Source of the DNA: RH2-MAG17b sp035945515
GTDB taxonomy: Bacteria > Acidobacteriota > Terriglobia > UBA7540
DNA length: 9,651 bases
Direction of reading: 5' to 3'
NCBI GenBank assembly: GCA_035945515.1
Contig: DASZAE010000177.1
Location: forward strand, 1 to 9,651
Program-made: the position numbers and the translations under genes
Notes under the pieces: model-generated
The model's database searches: none
What the model was told of the DNA's origin: nothing
Seen by the model: the letters and a program-made list of their open reading frames with translations, nothing else
Shown here: piece by piece, positions 1-7,217 of the stretch
Numbering within the stretch: position 1 is the first letter of the stretch
Layout of the letters: every line of letters starts with the position of its first letter

Positions 1-487
1 CGATCCTGAAATATGGGATTTCCGCACTGCGGGTCTGGTGGAAAATCCACTGCATTTGAGCTGGGCGCAGTTTCTAGCCTTGCCGCGAATCCAGGTGACA
101 GCGGACTTCCACTGCGTCACGCGATGGAGCCGCTTTGACAATCACTGGGAAGGGGTGGCCTTCCGCGCCTTATATAATATGACCAGGCCTCGACCTAATG
201 CGTCCCATGTCATGGTCCACTGTGGCGAAGGCTATACCACGAATGCGCCTCTTGAAGACTTAATGGAAGGTAATGTGCTTTTTGCCTTGAAGCATGATGG
301 GGAACCGCTCGCGCCCGAGCACGGCGGCCCGTTACGGCTGGTGGTGCCCAAGCTCTACGGATGGAAAAGCGCGAAGTGGGTTCGCGGGCTGGAGTTCATG
401 CCCCGTGACCAGCCGGGATTCTGGGAGCAGAACGGCTACCACATTTACGGAGATCCGTTTAAGGAGCAGCGGTTTGATACAGACTGA
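1..487 (+). CDS. Sulfite-oxidase-like molybdopterin oxidoreductase (YuiH-like), 5' end outside window
   Basis: The reading frame is open from base 2 to the TGA at 485-487, giving 161 visible residues. The GTG at base 38 is an internal valine, not a start, because the frame before it already reads family-like sequence (IWDFRTAGLVENPL). The protein matches the small, stand-alone sulfite-oxidase-fold molybdoenzymes. The motif ADFHCVTRWS carries the cysteine (codon 113-115) expected to bind molybdenum through the family's conserved Cys, and the later HCGEGYTTN, HGGPLRLVVPKLYGWKSAKWV and FWEQNGYH segments are also typical of the group. Members are about 200 residues, so roughly 40 N-terminal residues are missing. 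The substrate of these short homologues is not settled, and the partner subunit, if any, lies outside the window. It converges on the RNase E/G gene, with a shared hairpin terminator between them. Family assignment is firm; specific function is not. Confidence 0.9.
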   Translation, partial: DPEIWDFRTAGLVENPLHLSWAQFLALPRIQVTADFHCVTRWSRFDNHWEGVAFRALYNMTRPRPNASHVMVHCGEGYTTNAPLEDLMEGNVLFALKHDGEPLAPEHGGPLRLVVPKLYGWKSAKWVRGLEFMPRDQPGFWEQNGYHIYGDPFKEQRFDTD

Positions 488-490
488 TTG

Positions 491-529
491 AAAAAGGCCA
501 TGGCGCGAGAACCGCGCCATGGCCTTTTT
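491..529. terminator. Bidirectional intrinsic terminator between convergent genes
   Basis: A perfect 17-bp inverted repeat (491-507 and 513-529) encloses a 5-nt loop. The stem begins with five A and ends with five T on the plus strand, so either strand yields a GC-rich hairpin followed by a U run. It starts 4 bases after the oxidoreductase stop and lies 18 bases from the RNase stop, so it probably ends both transcripts. Confidence 0.9.
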
Positions 530-546
530 GAAGCGCCTCGATCTCC

Positions 547-3153
547 TCAGAATATTTCAAAGCGTTCCTGAGGCACGGTTGGGTCGCTCTTGATGATCAC
601 TTCTTTGCGCGATGAAGCCTCGATCTCTGAAAGCAGAATCCCGTCTTTCGATTTCAAGTTCGCGGCCACCTGCGGGTTAACCCGCAGCGTCATGGATTTG
701 CCGTCAATTTGCGAGGCCATTTTACGCGCCTCGGCTACTATTTCATTGCTTACAGTGGCGACGGACTTCACCCAGCCTGCGCCCGAGCACTGAGCGCACG
801 GCTCGCACAGCGTCCGCTCAAGCGACTGCTTGGCCCGCTTACGCGTGAGCGCCACGAGACCGAATTCATTAAAGGCGAGAATTTTGGTGGGCGCGCGGTC
901 GCGGCGCAGCGCGTCTTCCAGCGCCTGCACTACTTTGACGCGGTTGCGGCGCTCATCCATGTCGATGAAGTCGATCACGATAATTCCGCCGAGGTCGCGC
1001 AACCTGATCTGCCGCACAATCTCCATGACCGCGTCGATATTGGTTTTGACAATGGTATCTTCCAGGCGGTTCGTCTTCCCGACGTACTTGCCTGTATTCA
1101 CGTCGATGGCGACTAGAGCCTCAGTCTGATTGATGACGATATAACCTCCGGATTTCAACCACACCTTGGGCTTCAAGGCCTTGTCGATTTCCGCCTGAAT
1201 GCCAAACTCCTCGAACAGCGGAGCGTCCCGCGTATAAAGCTTCACGTGGCCAATCAGGGCAGGTTGAAAGCGGTTAACGAAATCCAGCACGTGCTCGTAT
1301 TCAATCTCGTTGTCCACGCGGAGGCATTTGAAATCCGGAGAAAGCAAGTCACGCAAGATGCGCTCGACCAAAGTGAGATCACGGTGAAGCAGCGCCGGAG
1401 CTTTGCTGCGTTCCGCGCGCGCGCGAATTTCATTCCAAAGGTTGGTGAGAAAAGCCAGATCAGCTTTCAGCTCATCCTCGCTGCGGCCGGCGCCGGCGGT
1501 GCGCACAATAAAACCTCCCGTCAGCGATCCTCTGTTCTCGAGGATGATATTCCGCAGGCGGAGGCGTTCTTCGTCGGAGCCAATTTTACGGGATACTCCG
1601 ATGTGAGTGATGGTCGGCATGTAAACCAGATACCGGCCAGGCAAGGCAATGTGAGAAGTGATCCGCGCTCCCTTGGTGCCGAGCGGCTCCTTTGCAATCT
1701 GTACCAGTATTTCCTGGCCTTCTTTCAGCAATTCATTGATGGGCAGCGGCTGATGGTTTCCACCGCGCGAGCGTTCGGCGCCGCCCGCGTCAGGCTTGCG
1801 GCCATGCTGACCGCGAAAACGGCCGCGCCCGCTCCCCTTGCGTCCGCGCCTTGGAGCCACGCGCGCATGGCTGTGGGAATCGCGCAAAGTATAGGTTTGC
1901 GCAGGAATGGTTTCGGTTGCCTCGACCGGCTCCGCCGTGACGCCAGCCTTTGCAGCCTCCTCCCCATTGATCGATGGAGAAAATGCGTTTTCATCTTCGG
2001 GCTCGGGCGCGGAAACTGTGGATTCATTGTCCTCGAACGCCTTCTCCTGCTCCTGGGGGGCCTCAGCTAGAGATTCTTCCGTCGGCTCACCTGACGCGAC
2101 GCCAAGTTGATCAATGCGCTTCTCTTCTGCTATTTCAAGCGCCCAATCCGAATTTGCTCCGGCGAGTTGCGATTCAGAATCCGGCTCGCCGCTGCTTTCA
2201 ACAGTATCGTCATCCGAATCAGCGTTCGCCGCGAAGGATGTTTCGATTTCGCCTGACAGCGGGACAGCTGTCTCTGGTGGCGCTTCAGAAACGGCGTGAT
2301 CAAAATCGTGAGCTTCAATTACGGGTTGGAGGGATGGATCACCGCGTTCAACATGATCTTGGTCCTGATCTTCGGACAGGTGAGGCACGTTTTGGGATTC
2401 GAGAGAATGCGCGGTTTCTGGCTGTGCCGCGTGGCTGTATTTGGCGAGAGACTCTCCGGGGAGAGGTTCCAAGGGTCTCGTATCCAAATAACTCTGGGCA
2501 TCCGGCGTTTTTTCCTTTTCGCTTTCCCGCCGGAAACTAAAACGATTCTCGCGGAAACCGCGTCCGCGCCGCCGGTGCCGCCGGCCCGGAGAATCCCGCC
2601 TCAAAGACTCGCGCGGCTGGAAATCCCTTTGCTCAATCTTCGTTTCAGCAGGCATCGCCAACGAGGATCTGGCTGTTGCGTCCGCCGGCAGGGCCTGCGC
2701 ATCTGCACTAGCTGGAGCGGCTGGCGAGGGCGCTTGCTCCTGTTGCAAATCGAGCGCCACGGGCGCGCTTTCACCCTCAGAAAAGGCTTGCGCGTTGCCC
2801 GCGTCCATGGGGTTCGCCGTAGTAACCGTTTCAGCGCGCGGCAGATCAACTGCCGTCAGAGGTTCACCAGCGGCCTTTGCAACACGATTTTCCGCATCGG
2901 TAAAGACCCGGTCATATTCCTCTGAATCTTCAAAAAAGTCGGACACGTACAGAAACGCATCCCGTTCCAAGCCAATATCAACGAAGGCAGACTGCATCCC
3001 CGGAAGGACGCGGTTAACCCTGCCTTTATAAATGCCCCCCACCAAGCCCGAATCCAAATCCCGCTGAAAATAAACCTCAACCAGTTGATCATCTTCGAGC
3101 ACTGCCACCTTCGTCTCGTGCGGAGACGAGGAAACCAGCAATTCCTTTGTCAT
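547..3153 (-). CDS. rng: Ribonuclease E/G family endoribonuclease with a long insertion in the S1 domain
   Basis: A single-strand-specific endoribonuclease for rRNA maturation and mRNA decay, 868 residues from the chosen start. That start (MTKELLVSSSPHETKVAV) matches the family N-terminus and has AAAGGA six bases upstream. Residues 1-74 are the first half of the S1 RNA-binding domain (GSLVGGIYKGRVNRVLPG-like, then AFVDIG and AFLYVSDF). Residues about 75-467 are a disordered insertion, and S1 resumes at 468 (INELLKEGQEILVQIAKEPLGTKGAR). The catalytic core has the Mg-binding aspartates D684 (VAIDVN) and D728 (VIDFID). The Zn-link CxxC is C786-C789 (CAQCSGAG). All key residues are present, so the enzyme should be active. 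There is no long C-terminal scaffold as in E. coli RNase E; the arginine-rich patches lie in the insertion instead. It is the last gene of mrdA-rodA-rng. RNase G and RNase E are not separable by sequence here. Confidence 0.93.
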   Translation of the reverse strand: MTKELLVSSSPHETKVAVLEDDQLVEVYFQRDLDSGLVGGIYKGRVNRVLPGMQSAFVDIGLERDAFLYVSDFFEDSEEYDRVFTDAENRVAKAAGEPLTAVDLPRAETVTTANPMDAGNAQAFSEGESAPVALDLQQEQAPSPAAPASADAQALPADATARSSLAMPAETKIEQRDFQPRESLRRDSPGRRHRRRGRGFRENRFSFRRESEKEKTPDAQSYLDTRPLEPLPGESLAKYSHAAQPETAHSLESQNVPHLSEDQDQDHVERGDPSLQPVIEAHDFDHAVSEAPPETAVPLSGEIETSFAANADSDDDTVESSGEPDSESQLAGANSDWALEIAEEKRIDQLGVASGEPTEESLAEAPQEQEKAFEDNESTVSAPEPEDENAFSPSINGEEAAKAGVTAEPVEATETIPAQTYTLRDSHSHARVAPRRGRKGSGRGRFRGQHGRKPDAGGAERSRGGNHQPLPINELLKEGQEILVQIAKEPLGTKGARITSHIALPGRYLVYMPTITHIGVSRKIGSDEERLRLRNIILENRGSLTGGFIVRTAGAGRSEDELKADLAFLTNLWNEIRARAERSKAPALLHRDLTLVERILRDLLSPDFKCLRVDNEIEYEHVLDFVNRFQPALIGHVKLYTRDAPLFEEFGIQAEIDKALKPKVWLKSGGYIVINQTEALVAIDVNTGKYVGKTNRLEDTIVKTNIDAVMEIVRQIRLRDLGGIIVIDFIDMDERRNRVKVVQALEDALRRDRAPTKILAFNEFGLVALTRKRAKQSLERTLCEPCAQCSGAGWVKSVATVSNEIVAEARKMASQIDGKSMTLRVNPQVAANLKSKDGILLSEIEASSRKEVIIKSDPTVPQERFEIF

Positions 3154-3342
3154 GAAAATTCCTTTCCGGGAGTTTCCGGAAGGATCAACTTCCGCTTTAT
3201 CCCCAGCGGCCTTGCGGCGCCTGATTAACCAGGCTGCCCCGGCCAGCGTTAGCGCGCCCAGCGGCATGACAGCCGCCCACGTATAGCCATGCCTTCCGGC
3301 GTAGTCTTTTGTGGCGCGCCTTAATCGAACAAAAACCGTCAT
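3154..3342 (-). other. In-frame upstream extension of the RNase with one predicted membrane helix
   Basis: Sixty-three codons stay open in frame from an ATG at 3342, 33 bases after the rodA stop, to the likely RNase start. The translation is basic, then hydrophobic (about residues 22-40: WAAVMPLGALTLAGAAWLI), then RRRK, which is the pattern of a single membrane anchor with its basic flank inside. It could be a longer, membrane-bound isoform, or an untranslated spacer that happens to be open. Translation from 3342 is not supported by a good ribosome site. Confidence 0.4.
3160..3165 (-). promoter_or_regulatory. Ribosome binding site that favours the 3153 start of the RNase
   Basis: On the minus strand AAAGGA lies six bases before the ATG at 3153-3151. 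The upstream in-frame ATG at 3342 has only a weak GGA at a longer distance. This, plus the family-like N-terminus after 3153, decides the main start. Confidence 0.65.
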
Positions 3343-3375
3343 GCAACAAAATTCCGCAACTTCAGCCGGCCTCGC

Positions 3376-4464
3376 TCAATTCACGAGGCGGCGCATTCTC
3401 ACGCTCATCGCCAGGCCTAATCCCACAAACGTGAATAAGACAGAAGATCCGCCCTGGCTCATGAGTGGAAGCGGAATCCCCGTGATGGGCAAAAAACCGA
3501 TCATCATTCCAACGTTAACTGCAACTTGAAAAAAGAGCACCGAAGCCAATCCGATTACAAAAAATGCGCCGGCGCGATCTCCCGCCATTTGCGCCCCATC
3601 GAGTAGACGAATCAATAGGACGAAGTACAGGAAGAGGACCACCAGCGTGCCGGCAAAGCCTTGCTCTTCCGCGTACGCTGCAAAAATAAAATCCGCATGA
3701 GACACCGGGATAAAGCCGAGCCGGCTTTGCGTCCCGTTTCCAACCCCTTTTCCCCAGAGCCCGCCGGAGCCGATCGCAATCTTTGACTGAGTCACCTGGT
3801 AACTTGAGCCGCGCACGTCTTGCGCGGGATGCACAAACGTCATGAGCCGCTCGCGCTGGTAGGGACGCAGCACGTGCCACCCTACCGGCAGCATCAGTGC
3901 AATGGCCACCGCGATGATCAGCAACTGCCGGAAGCGTATGCCGGCGAGAAAAATACCAGCAATAACCGCCGGGGCAAACGTCAGGGCGGTGCCCAAGTCA
4001 GGCTCACGCGCCACAAGCACCGCTGGTATTCCAACCAGAAGCCCAAGAAAGGCTAAATCCTTCCACGTAACAGGCTTTGCCTTGCGGCTTGCAAAATAAG
4101 CTGCTACGCATACTATTATAATCAGTTTAACCATTTCGGACACCTGGAAACTGAAACCCCCAATCGAAATCCAGCGCCGGACGCCTCCTACCGGATGGCC
4201 GATCACCAGTAGAGCCCCGAGTCCCAGCACGCTGACGACATAGAGCAGGATCGATTGATCGAATATGATGCGGTAGTCAATCTGGCTTGCCACCAATGCC
4301 AAAACAGCCCCAACCAGCACCCAGTCGATTTGCTTTTTGTATTGACCGGCCAGCGCCGTGTGCATCGTGGTGCTATAGATTTCGACGATGCCGATCGCAG
4401 CGAGGATCAGCGCCGTGAGCAGCAACAACCAATCGAGATCTCGCAGATTAAACCCTTTTCTCAT
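3376..4464 (-). CDS. rodA: Rod shape-determining peptidoglycan glycosyltransferase RodA (SEDS family)
   Basis: Polymerises glycan strands from lipid II during cell elongation, working with the transpeptidase PBP2. The 362-residue product from ATG 4464 (MRKGFNLRDLDWLLLL) has the length and multi-helix membrane profile usual for RodA. Signature segments are seen in order: QIDYR, GGVRRWISIGGFSFQVSE, REPDLGTAL (around residue 153), YQVTQSKIAIGSGGLWGKG, SHADFIFAAYAEEQGF (around 255) and GIPLPLMSQGGSS (329-341). The aspartate of HADFIF (residue 258) matches the catalytic Asp known in RodA. An in-frame TTG at 4551 would add 29 Pro/Arg-rich residues and is not preferred; neither start has a clear ribosome site. 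The mrdA stop is 93 bases upstream and the RNase frame follows closely, so all three genes are probably co-transcribed. Confidence 0.95.
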   Translation of the reverse strand: MRKGFNLRDLDWLLLLTALILAAIGIVEIYSTTMHTALAGQYKKQIDWVLVGAVLALVASQIDYRIIFDQSILLYVVSVLGLGALLVIGHPVGGVRRWISIGGFSFQVSEMVKLIIIVCVAAYFASRKAKPVTWKDLAFLGLLVGIPAVLVAREPDLGTALTFAPAVIAGIFLAGIRFRQLLIIAVAIALMLPVGWHVLRPYQRERLMTFVHPAQDVRGSSYQVTQSKIAIGSGGLWGKGVGNGTQSRLGFIPVSHADFIFAAYAEEQGFAGTLVVLFLYFVLLIRLLDGAQMAGDRAGAFFVIGLASVLFFQVAVNVGMMIGFLPITGIPLPLMSQGGSSVLFTFVGLGLAMSVRMRRLVN

Positions 4465-4557
4465 TTTTATAAGTTGTAGCGGCGGCGCGACACCGGTTTT
4501 AATAGTAAAGGCTTGCGGCCGAAGTCTTCGAGGGGGCGCCGCCCGAGCCAAAAAGGA

Positions 4558-6441
4558 TCAGGGAAGCACGCCCGCTCTCACAGCGCCCTGGGGCGCCGCC
4601 CGCGGTTGCGAATTGACACCGGCGCGCAAATCCTGCGGATGGTATTCCTCATAGTATTCCTTGATGACGGCCCCAACGATGGGCGATGCGACGCTCGACT
4701 CGTCTCCGTGCATCACCAGCGCGCACACGGCAATCTCTGGATCAGGCGACGGCGAGTACCCCACAAACCATGCGTTATTCTTATAGTTGGCGCTATGCGC
4801 TGAGTTCTTAAGAGCAACGCTGACCACTTGCGCCGTGCCTGTCTTGCCCGCTATATCCAAACCCGCCACGCGAGCGCCCCCGCCCGTTCCGCCTTCATTG
4901 ACGACGCCCCACATGCCGCTTGTGACCGCTTGCACCGTCTCCGCGCTTAGAGGAAACCGGCTCAAAGCGTCCGGCGGCGCCCTTCCCAGCTTAGTCAGTT
5001 CATCGTTGAAAGCTAAATGCGGCCGATAGAAGACGCCGCCCCACGCAATGCCTCCAATCATCCGGGCAATTTGCAACGGAGTCGCGGCAATCGCGCCTTG
5101 TCCGATCGCAACCGAGATTGTCTCACCCGCGTACCACTTGTGCCGGAAATGGCTTTCCACCCACTCCGGCGTGGGCATGAGCCCTGGCTCCTCGCCGGGC
5201 AGATCGATTCCGGTCTTCGATCCCAGACCTAGATGTTGGGCATAGTATGCGATTTTATCGATGCCAAGCATCTTGCCCAATGTGTAGAAATAAACGTCGC
5301 ACGATATGACGATTGCGCGGTGCAGGTCCACGCTGCCGTGGCCTCGATGCTTCGTCCACCAAATCCAATCATGATAGGTATGCCCGTAAAACGTGGCGTA
5401 GCCGGGACAATTTACGGTGTAATCGGGCTTAATTTCGCCGGATTCCAAGCCGGCCACGGACATCGCAATTTTGAAGATCGACCCCGGCGCAAGTTGCGCT
5501 TGAATCGCTTTGTTCATGAGCGGCTTTTCGGGATCAGAGACGAGCTGCTTCCATTCGGCGGGGTCGATGTGGTGCGCGAATTCATTGGGATCGATATCCG
5601 GGTGGCTTACCATTGCGAGCACCTGGCCTGTGCGCGGGTCCAGGGCCACCACCGCCCCTGGCTGGTTACCCAGAGCCTGCTCGGCAGCAAGCTGCAGGTT
5701 CAGATCAAGGGTCAGGCGCAGATCGTGACCCGGATGAGGAGAGATGGTGGTCATCGATCCCATCTCCTGCCCACGGCTGTTCACCACCACGCGCTTCATT
5801 CCGTCCTGCCCGGTGAGAATTGAGTTATACTCGCGCTCGATTCCCGTCTTTCCCACTACATCGCCGGGGTGAAAGCGGGAGTGGCTGCTCGCAACTTCCT
5901 CGGCGGAAACATCGCCCACGTATCCTAAGAGGGCCGCCGCCATGTGGTGTTTCGGATAAAACCGCTGTTCGGTTTGAATAAGGTCAATCTCTGGATATTC
6001 GGTGCGGTGAGATTCGACAAAAGCAACGTCCTGCATCGAGGCGGATTTCTTGATCACCACCGGCTGATAGCGCGGCAGGTTCGCCATCTGCCGCAATTGC
6101 TGCTGTAAATCTTCAGGGTCAATGCCGAGTCCAAGCGCAATGCCCTTCAATGAGTCCGGCGTGAGTTTTTGGGGATCATCCCGCGAGAGGAGTACGCTGA
6201 AGGCGGGGAGGCTATCGACTAAAACTTCTCCCTTGCGGTCGAGGATGCGGCCTCGCGCCGCAATGATGGGGAGGTCACGGGTGCGGTTGCGCTCGGATTC
6301 CTCGACGTACTGCTGGTGCTGCGTGACTTGAAGCCGCCAATAACCCGCGAGCAATCCCAAAAAAATGGCGGCAATCAAATACTGCAGGAAAGGAATCTTC
6401 CAGGCCGGAAACCGCGGCTCTTCCGGAAATCGAACTTCCAT
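4558..6441 (-). CDS. mrdA: Penicillin-binding protein 2, elongation-specific D,D-transpeptidase
   Basis: Class B penicillin-binding protein that cross-links glycan strands in the periplasm as partner of RodA. It is 627 residues long, normal for the family. A cytoplasmic stub is followed by one membrane helix (about residues 18-36, LQYLIAAIFLGLLAGYW), then the pedestal domain with the AARGRILDRKG box (61-71) and GKTGIEREYNSILTG (197-211). The transpeptidase domain follows, with active-site SIFK (S321, K324), SCD in place of SxN (380-382, usual in PBP2) and KTGTAQ (533-538). The start at 6441 leaves a short N-tail before the helix; its ribosome site is weak. It leads the mrdA-rodA-rng unit. No mreBCD gene lies directly upstream; the next gene upstream is transcribed divergently. 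All catalytic motifs are intact, so a functional beta-lactam target is expected. Confidence 0.96.
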   Translation of the reverse strand: MEVRFPEEPRFPAWKIPFLQYLIAAIFLGLLAGYWRLQVTQHQQYVEESERNRTRDLPIIAARGRILDRKGEVLVDSLPAFSVLLSRDDPQKLTPDSLKGIALGLGIDPEDLQQQLRQMANLPRYQPVVIKKSASMQDVAFVESHRTEYPEIDLIQTEQRFYPKHHMAAALLGYVGDVSAEEVASSHSRFHPGDVVGKTGIEREYNSILTGQDGMKRVVVNSRGQEMGSMTTISPHPGHDLRLTLDLNLQLAAEQALGNQPGAVVALDPRTGQVLAMVSHPDIDPNEFAHHIDPAEWKQLVSDPEKPLMNKAIQAQLAPGSIFKIAMSVAGLESGEIKPDYTVNCPGYATFYGHTYHDWIWWTKHRGHGSVDLHRAIVISCDVYFYTLGKMLGIDKIAYYAQHLGLGSKTGIDLPGEEPGLMPTPEWVESHFRHKWYAGETISVAIGQGAIAATPLQIARMIGGIAWGGVFYRPHLAFNDELTKLGRAPPDALSRFPLSAETVQAVTSGMWGVVNEGGTGGGARVAGLDIAGKTGTAQVVSVALKNSAHSANYKNNAWFVGYSPSPDPEIAVCALVMHGDESSVASPIVGAVIKEYYEEYHPQDLRAGVNSQPRAAPQGAVRAGVLP

Positions 6442-6542
6442 GTCGGCTCTGTCCGCGCTAGGGTGAAAAAGGCGGCAGCCCGGAGGTTGCCTCGTGCGCC
6501 CTGAGGAAGGAAATGCTGATGTGCCCCGGCAGCGGACTCTAA

Positions 6543-6574
6543 AATATACTCAGCAAAAACCCTAACATAGTCAA
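6543..6574 (-). promoter_or_regulatory. Candidate promoter for mrdA-rodA-rng
   Basis: On the minus strand TTGACT (6574-6569) is followed by TATATT (6548-6543). The spacer is 20 bases, longer than the optimum of about 17, so this is a weak prediction. The region is AT-rich and lies about 100 bases before the mrdA start, a plausible distance. A second AGTATATT on the same strand (6596-6589) could be an alternative -10. Confidence 0.25.
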
Positions 6575-6665
6575 GGAGTTAAGGCAAGAATATACTAATA
6601 AGTTAACCCTGCCTCAGAATGCCAGTCCCTTGAAACCAAAAGACGTGGGCGGTGAGTAACGTGCG

Positions 6666-6695
6666 TTGACAGAGGCCTTGCCGTGCGAGTAGCAT
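6666..6695 (+). promoter_or_regulatory. Candidate sigma-70-type promoter for the small zinc-knuckle gene
   Basis: A consensus TTGACA at 6666-6671 is followed after 18 bases by TAGCAT (6690-6695). Transcription would start near 6702 and leave a leader of about 55 bases before the ATG at 6757. The -35 is perfect; the -10 matches four of six positions. Confidence 0.45.
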
Positions 6696-6756
6696 GGGGC
6701 CGTAGAAAGTCAGGGCTGATTTAAACTGTCCCATGCCTTGGCGGAAGGAAGCAGCG

Positions 6757-7059
6757 ATGCGCCACAACTTTGAGGTTACGTGTCCTTGCTGCGGGTCGAA
6801 ATTAACTCTTGATTCCGGCCTTGGCGCGGTAATCCATTCAACTCCACCTGTAAAACATGCTCATCCGGTTGAGCGGGATCTTGATCACGCCTCCCAATTG
6901 CTCGCAAAAGACGCCGCGCACCGCGATACCCTGTTCCGCAAAAGCCTGGAGGCGCAGAAATCCAAATCAGAAATTCTCGAACGCAAGTTTGATGAAGCTC
7001 TGAAAAAGGGCGGCGACATCCCCGCTACCCCGCCCTTACGCGACATCGATCTGGATTGA
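6757..7059 (+). CDS. Small CPCCG zinc-knuckle / helical protein of unknown function
   Basis: A 100-residue protein from ATG 6757, chosen because AAGGA (6745-6749) sits seven bases upstream; an earlier in-frame ATG at 6733 would place this site inside the gene. The N-terminus MRHNFEVTCPCCGSKLTLD has three cysteines (9, 11, 12) in a CPCCG turn like one half of a zinc ribbon, but no second knuckle follows. Residues about 42-85 are rich in charged residues and alanine with few helix breakers, so they should form a long helix, possibly a coiled coil. The tail ends in PPLRDIDLD. I cannot name a function. The cysteine turn suggests metal binding, perhaps with ligands shared in a dimer, and the soluble composition suggests the cytoplasm. 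It is flanked by a divergent cell-wall operon and a convergent tRNA gene, so it is probably transcribed alone. Confidence 0.8.
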   Translation: MRHNFEVTCPCCGSKLTLDSGLGAVIHSTPPVKHAHPVERDLDHASQLLAKDAAHRDTLFRKSLEAQKSKSEILERKFDEALKKGGDIPATPPLRDIDLD

Positions 7060-7129
7060 CCTTCATTCCGATTGGCCGTATTGTTTGCCATCAGGGCGCC
7101 AACGGGAGCCGTCAAGCCCCTTTCAAATC

Positions 7130-7204
7130 TGGTAGCGGGGGGGAGGATCGAACTCCCGACCTAGGGATTATGAGACCCTCGCTCTACCACTGAGCTACCC
7201 CGCC
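7130..7204 (-). tRNA. tRNA-Met(CAT), elongator type, CCA encoded
   Basis: On the minus strand the 75 bases fold as a full cloverleaf. The acceptor GGCGGGG pairs with CCCCGCT (one G1-U72 wobble). The D arm is GCTC/GAGC, the anticodon loop CTCATAA carries CAT, and the T arm is GGGAG-TTCGATC-CTCCC. Discriminator A and a genome-encoded CCA (7132-7130) follow. The anticodon stem AGGGT/TCCCT ends in a U31-U39 mismatch next to the loop. The CAT anticodon can belong to initiator Met, elongator Met or lysidine-modified Ile2. The initiator is unlikely because the stem lacks three G-C pairs directly at the loop. The GGCGG...CCGCTACCA ends with G1-U72 resemble elongator Met tRNAs such as that of Bacillus subtilis. 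Ile2 is not excluded. Confidence 0.93.
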
Positions 7205-7217
7205 CCTTCACCGCCAT

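Larger units (their letters stand above)
6442..6756. other. Divergent intergenic region between mrdA and the small zinc-knuckle gene
   Basis: These 315 bases contain no convincing coding frame and are more AT-rich in the middle (6541-6610) than the flanking genes. They hold a candidate promoter for each divergent gene, listed separately, and two copies of the octamer AATATACT (6543-6550 and 6589-6596). I recognise no structured RNA in it. Confidence 0.6.

Noticed and set aside
1246..2925. Long plus-strand open frames (274 and 209 codons) opposite the RNase gene
   Set aside because: They lie antisense to a firmly identified gene, resemble no protein family, and are expected in GC-rich DNA opposite an Ala/Glu/Arg-rich insertion.
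1753..2931. RNase insertion as an inserted mobile element or frameshifted segment
   Set aside because: The frame is continuous, there are no inverted or direct repeats at the edges, and acidic and Arg-rich composition is coherent with a disordered protein region.
4465..4551. Longer RodA start at the TTG at 4551
   Set aside because: It adds 29 Pro/Arg-rich residues not seen at RodA N-termini and lacks a ribosome site; the ATG at 4464 gives normal length.
6602..6614. GTTAACCCTGCCT is shared with bases 3013-3025 inside the RNase gene
   Set aside because: One 13-base match is about what chance gives in a window of this size, and the copy at 3013 encodes the conserved S1 motif.
6647..6663. GGCGGTGAGTAACGTG resembles a short stretch of 16S rRNA
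   Set aside because: Only about a dozen bases match and no flanking rRNA sequence is present; chance similarity.
6733..6770. GGAAGGAAGCAG resembles the conserved loop of SRP (4.5S) RNA
   Set aside because: The matching left half (UCAGG-UCC) is absent, so the helix cannot form. The segment is better explained as the ribosome site before ATG 6757. A covariance-model search would settle it.
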